DNA of 64,000 nt. Origin: Icerya purchasi (lineage: Eukaryota; Arthropoda; Insecta; Hemiptera; Monophlebidae). The notes below the pieces were generated by a model, which saw nothing but the letters and a program-made list of their open reading frames with translations, did no database searches and was not told where the DNA came from. Shown one piece after another: positions 58,882 to 64,000 of the stretch. The translations under genes were made by a program, and so were the position numbers. How positions within the stretch are numbered: position 1 is the first letter of the stretch; each line of letters opens with the position of its first letter. The DNA lies in NCBI GenBank assembly GCA_039619475.1, contig CM077116.1:254487440-254551439 (forward strand), given 5' to 3'.

Positions 58882-59247
58882 TATAGTCTGTGTCAAGCGA
58901 ACGAAGTTCGTTCGTTTAACAACCAAAACGCGTTGACGTCACGAAATCAGGGGACCTCAGATTAACGTTCAGTCTATCAGTTATAACGCTAACTGTATTG
59001 ATATTACGTGGTCTGTCTGCATGTAAACAGGTCGGAAAAAAAGGAGAACGGATGAACGTACAGAGATGAAACAAAAACGAGATTACTGCTTCCGAGAAAA
59101 CGAAGAATAACAGGAATATGGCAATGTGAACTTTTTCGGTAATACTGAAATATATGCGTTAATACGCGCCCTGTTGCTAGTACACTACTTAGAGCAACAT
59201 TCACGCTTGGCAAGTTCGAACGGACTTGTTTCGCTTGACAGACTATA
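58882..59247. mobile_element. 366-bp MITE (TATAGTCTG ends)
   Basis: The left end reads TATAGTCTGTGTCAAGCGAA and the reversed right end reads TATAGTCTGTCAAGCGAAAC. Both continue into a GTTCG-containing subterminal stretch. Non-coding. Lies in the probable intron of the minus-strand gene. Confidence 0.75.
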
Positions 59248-60950
59248 GTTTGTAGTTTTTATGATTATTGAACAATAAATAAGTTTGAACCGTAAGTATT
59301 GCTAGTAAACTTTACGAAAATCGTTCTAGGTGATGCTGCGTTTACTTTTGAACTTATATCTATTAATTACTACGTTATTTTTAGGACAGGGGTAATATGA
59401 AAAGACAGGCAATGTTTTTGTGTATTAGATGCAACGTTCCACAATCGCTTCTACGTGACGTTTAAAAATGGCGCATAGTAAAACCGACTCTATAAGAATT
59501 ATAGAATCACCTTACGGTGCTCCAGCGGTGTCTCAATGGCACGGTTCGAAGAATCCAAATTATTTTTTATTTATTATATATATATAACTTGATACTTTGA
59601 ATCCCAGACACTGCTTGGACCATATTCTAGATGAGATGGTCTTCTATAATCCTCACGGAAGAGGAGTCGGTTTCGATTAACGATGTAATTTTTCGTAAAA
59701 TAATTCCTTTTTTTTTTTCTTTCTTTCATCGTCGTAATAGAATCGAAATTCTCTAGGCTTTTCTCGATTATATATTTCCATTTTTTCGCTACATTAATCC
59801 GGTGTACACATTCTTCAAAAATTTTTTCATTTTCAATTCGGTCGAAACGTCACTTGAAACTCGGCTGTAGCGCTATCTGCAATTTCAGTTTCATTTCTAA
59901 CTTCCATTTAATGGTTTTTTATAAAATAATCTGTCGAGTGAAAGTTTTCTGTTAGTCCAAAAAAAGGAAAAACCAGCTTGGCTATAAATCATTTTTCTTT
60001 TTTTTTTTTTTTTTTTGTGTCATCTTTTATACAATTTCGTAATGCCCATATTACCGACTAGTGTAAGAATAACGTACAACCGTTGATGTATATATATATT
60101 ACACATATTATACCGGCGATATTTAGATGCATTAGAAGTGAGTGTGTTACAGAAACTATATTACGCAATACGCGCTTTAGAAATTTAAACTCTAGAGAGA
60201 AGAGATATAATTCTTCGAAAGTATCGGAGCAGAAAACAGGGTGGCTAGTTCTTTGCGATCTTTAATAGAGGTTGGTAAAAAGGGAAGTTCTCGGGGTCAC
60301 TTTTATTTGTTACGGGGAACATCGAGAACTTGTTTATTAGTGAGAGAGAGAGCGTTACCGTTTGATCGCGTAATAAATACACTGTTATTTTGAACGAACT
60401 GTAAATGAAAATTCTACACCAAATGATACCCGGAGGCAAAAAGCGAAAAGTGTACGTATTCCGACTAGAAAAGAAAAAGCAAACGTAATTAGGATTATTT
60501 AAATGACGGCGCGTTCAAAAATTCGAACAATAATAATTTACTCGAAGTGGCAACAAAGTGAGTAAACATTGTCGCAGTTAAAATTTACGATACACTGGTT
60601 GCACAGTTAACTCGATGGCGTAACGGATTTACGATGAACGAATGAATAAAGTAACTAACGAACTAGAATACGAAAATGAACTTCTCTAATTTATCTGATA
60701 CAGAATTGAATTATTTCTTAATTAAACAATGTGATTAATTTTTAATTAAATTTTCCGTCAGATAGGCAAATGATAATTCTTGTAATGGGTAAAAATTAGT
60801 CGGATACACAGTTATAAATTTACCGTTTTATAAATATGCGGATTTTAAGTTCAAGGCTTATTTTTATGAATTTCTGATACAAATTACGAACTACATATAA
60901 TATATACGTATATATATTAATTACAACGTAATTCTTAGGCTACCCTACAT
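59248..60950. other. Non-coding stretch
   Basis: AT-rich, with T runs at 59708-59718 and 59997-60016. No gene or element recognised. Confidence 0.5.
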
Positions 60951-60955
60951 TAGAA

Positions 60956-61135
60956 AAAATGTCCCAATTTTATGTAACGCAAAATGTCCCAATTTTATGT
61001 AACGCAAAATGTCCCAATTTTATGTAACGCAAAATGTCCCAATTTTATGTAACGCAAAATGTCCCAATTTTATGTAACGCAAAATGTCCCAATTTTATGT
61101 AACGCAAAATGTCCTAATTTTATGTAACGTTTTGT
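60956..61135. repeat. 25-bp tandem repeat, about seven copies
   Basis: Six exact copies and a seventh changed one of a unit starting GTCCCAATTTTATGTAACGC and ending AAAAT. Two degenerate copies follow at 61170-61230, so the array was once longer. Confidence 0.95.
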
Positions 61136-61387
61136 TATATTTTATAGGATTTTTGTTATTGTTATTTAAAAAATGTCACAACTTTATGTAATGAAATATG
61201 TAACGAAAAATGTCTTAATTTTATATAATGAAAGTTAAATGTTAAGATAGGATTTTTGTGGTTGTGTTATTTTTTTTTGTGTTGATGCCAGTAAGAATAA
61301 CGTTGTAAATTTTTATCATTTTATACAAAGTATACAAGAAAGACAGAAATAAAAGCAAGAGGGGTCAAGGGGCACAGCCCCTTGCGA

Positions 61388-61420
61388 GGCAAAAATGGCC
61401 AAGTTATATATATATAAATA

Positions 61421-61460
<40 letters not shown>
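61388..61460. repeat. TA microsatellite
   Basis: TA-rich run with GTATA interruptions. Confidence 0.9.
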
Positions 61461-61464
<4 letters not shown>

Positions 61465-61769
61465 CAATAACTTCAAGCGAAATTTAAACATTAAAAAGTT
61501 GACACGTTACTACGAGAGATCACATTAATAACTTCCTCCGATTATATGTACATCAAAATTTTGCGCATATGATATCTGCTAAGGTATTATACGTTTAGGT
61601 GGAATAACCTTTAAACGTTTTTTTTTAAAAGTACTTTTTTCATTTTTTAAAAAAACAAAAAAAAACTATTCGCCATTTTTTAATCATCATGGTGCATCGA
61701 TTGACTACTTAGCGTCATATAGTGATTCACGTTACGTTATCACGTTACAACTATATCAATGTTTCGCTG

Positions 61770-62205
61770 GTAATTTTTTTTTTTTGAGCTCGCTAACGGC
61801 TATTACTCAACAACAAAATAAGTTGCAAATAAAAATAGCTAAGCGACCGGAAAGAGGAACCAACAAAGGATTGTAATAGAGAAATAGCCGATGGGAAAGG
61901 AAAGGATTAAGGAAGCATTATAAGGAGCATGAAGATCCAGCGCCAGCTGGGTATATAGTGAAGACGTTTGATAGAGAGTCAAGCATTCAAAGAAAATATG
62001 ATTAGAGTCACAAATCAGAAAAAGACCGGTGGTAAGGAGGGGGCAATAGAAAGATGGCGATAGAGCAAATCGAAAGAATGATTAATTCTGAGGTTAAATA
62101 AATTAGAACGACGATATGGAGGAATGAACTGGAACCAAGTAGAATAAGTTGGCTTAATCTGCGAGGACCAGCAAATTAGAAGATGCGAGATTCTTAAGAA
62201 ATAAC
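61770..62205 (-). mobile_element. I-like LINE 3' part, copy 9
   Basis: Begins on the plus strand with a T run and GAGCTCGCTAACGGC, the reversed 3' end, and follows the block order of copy 8 (GGAAAGGATTAAGGAAGC, TCAAAGAAAATATGATTAG, GGGGGCAATAGAAAG). Minus-strand frames are broken. Confidence 0.65.
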
Positions 62206-62343
62206 TATATTAATTTTTTTTTTTACATTTCTTTAAATTGCTAAAAAAACGCGGGTCCTAAATTTGCTCAAAATCCAATTCCCACAATTTCAATGCCCGT
62301 TGATACGGAGGCATTGCTATTTATTCGGGAGCCAAACGTGTTA

Positions 62344-62383
62344 AAAAATTCGAATTCACATATATATATATATATATATATAT
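62344..62383. repeat. TA microsatellite
   Basis: Short uninterrupted TA run. A second one lies at 62686-62724. Confidence 0.9.
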
Positions 62384-62686
62384 GTGCACGCACTCCGTCC
62401 TCGATAATACAAATAAATTGTCAGTTTTTTTGAACGATTATCAATGAATTCTATCCTTTGGATTTCGAAAGTATAAATTTAAATCGAATTAATAGTTTCG
62501 TACCTGCATTTTTTTAGTTTTAAAAATAGGTTGTGGGTCTTACAGGGCAAATATGCCCGTTGTGTGAGTGCCCAACACTCTTATCAACGTTTATTAAAAT
62601 AGATATATAGTACAAAAATTAAAACTAACTTAACTTATTTCATAAATAACAATAATAATAAAACTAGCATTATATTAAAGTAATAG

Positions 62687-62719
<33 letters not shown>

Positions 62720-62879
62720 GTATGTATGACAATACATGACATGCCGCGTAATATGCATCTGTACACCAATACATGCAGACAGCTTAATAATTAAAGTCGA
62801 AAAAAACATGATCTGTGAGAGCTTAAAATCCAGGAAGGACACGACAAAGTCAAAAACCAACAAACCGTACACAAGAAAG

Positions 62880-64000
62880 TACCTTTAAAGAGTAGCGTGA
62901 TAAAGAACGTAACTTGATCTTCATGCACCATTCTTTCAACCATTTTTCCATCTCCTTTTTCCACTTACCAATTTTTTTCCCCTCTACTATATGCTTAGGG
63001 ATTGTACTTATTTAAATTAATTAAAACTGAGTCATCAGTGTTACCAATTCGTATATTTACACCGCGGGGATAGATGTAATATGTATTACTTTGGTTTCCT
63101 GTTAAACGGGTTTTTTCCCTGGATGGTAATTTTATATTTTTAACGTTAAATTCTAGTAATCTATAATAGAAATAGTACATCTTGGGGAACATTTCATCGT
63201 TTTCCTTCCACCATGTTATCCCAGAGTCGTTTTTTTCACAGTGGGGGAGTATAAGTTTCAAACACCTCTTCTGTATTTTACTTGTTTTATTTCCGTTTTC
63301 TTAGACTCGCCCCATATTTGAATTCCATATAATATTCTAGACATTATTATTGAATTGTAGTATATATGTAGTGTTCGATGGTACCTGCCTTATTTTATAT
63401 AAAGCTGGAATTGTCTGTCTTATTTTCGAGTTTAAAATTTGAACGTTTTTTTTCTGGTTCAAGGATTTATCAATATATATAACTAGATATTTATTTACGT
63501 TCTCTAACGGTGGACAAAAACATAAATGGGTGTTGTTATTTACATAAAGCTCATGAAGGCAATCGTTATTATTAAGGACAATTCGTGGATCGCGTATTTT
63601 TTTATGTTTAGAACTGTTCCGAATGTGTAATACTTTTGATTTATTTATATTTATACATAACCTCCGATCATGTGCCCATTTACTGAAATTATCTATATCC
63701 TCTTGTAATAATTTTTCCGCCATCTCTAAATTTTTGTGCTCCATTAAAAAGGCAATATCATCAGCAAAAAACATATACCTTCGCATTTTTAATATGCTTG
63801 TGTAACGAGTTAGTGTAAATGAGAAAAAGAATAGGGGCCAATACAGTACCCTGACCTACTCCGTATTGAATAGTTTTTTCATTACTTTTATTCCTTGAGA
63901 TTTTGACCATACGTTTCTTAGTTGTTATATAATTCTTAAACCACTCAAGTTGATTATTCCTAATGCCCGGATTTCCTAAGTCCTTGATTAATAATTCATG
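62880..64000 (-). mobile_element. CR1/Jockey-like LINE, cut by the right window edge
   Basis: Entering from the right edge, the minus strand reads KDLGNPGIRNNQLEWFKNYI and YGVGQGTVLAPILFLIYTN. A frame shift leads to YMFFADDIAFLMEHKN, which carries the catalytic Asp pair of the reverse transcriptase. Next come KVLHIRNSSKH, KYLVIYIDKSLNQKKN and ALYKIRQ. A second frame (63261-62995) gives WWKENDEMFPKMYYFYYR and DDSVLINL. It shares this tail with the LINE at 17.2-17.8 kb. Several frameshifts make it inactive. Confidence 0.88.

Noticed and set aside
60956..61230. Regular repeats as a CRISPR array
   Set aside because: Direct tandem units with no spacers in a eukaryotic genome.

Overview
This is AT-rich eukaryotic DNA, almost certainly from an insect. 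Coding sequence is cut into short exons by GT-AG introns of 1 to 7 kb, and most of the rest is transposable elements of insect types (mariner, hAT, Ty3/gypsy, I-like and Jockey/CR1-like LINEs, MITEs) plus microsatellites. A hemipteran is my guess from overall character; nothing in the window proves it.

Host genes. (1) Six plus-strand exons between 2294 and 19585 join in consistent splice phase and encode the middle and later part of a legumain-like protein (peptidase family C13). Gapless alignment places Val where the catalytic His should be and Ser where the catalytic Cys should be, so it looks like a pseudopeptidase. It also carries a Glu/Asp/Ser-rich insertion before the C-terminal region. 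Its 5' exons lie left of the window, and its 3' end is either a stop at 19587 or beyond further introns. (2) One minus-strand exon (57660-58304) encodes part of an acidic, sequon-rich, probably secreted protein that I do not recognise.

Mobile DNA, left to right: a LINE reverse-transcriptase fragment (1-620); many 5'-truncated minus-strand copies of one I-like LINE family (about 5.9, 7.1, 7.8, 12.7, 17, 18.2, 25.7-27.3, 49.3 and 61.8 kb); a fold-back element (13.5-14.1 kb); a plus-strand CR1/Jockey-like LINE (17.2-18.1 kb); a complete but frameshifted 5.0-kb hAT with 8-bp target duplications (20253-25293) holding a 190-bp-arm palindrome; a full-length minus-strand Ty3/gypsy LTR element (30326-41703) with PBS, PPT and 4-bp target duplications; a Jockey-type LINE tail (45.2-45.9 kb); several MITEs; a 1.3-kb mariner (50245-51540); and a LINE running off the right edge (62.9-64 kb).

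The gypsy element is the most unusual of these. Between the capsid-like gag region and the protease, where a zinc knuckle would be expected, it encodes an SGNH-hydrolase-like domain with all four signature positions. Its 3' LTR is split by a 3.15-kb insertion that itself contains a long-TIR element. Its LTRs look nearly identical, yet the coding region has many frameshifts and stops.

All coordinates, alignments and motif assignments come from reading the sequence by eye. No search or folding program was run. Family names rest on recalled family motifs.
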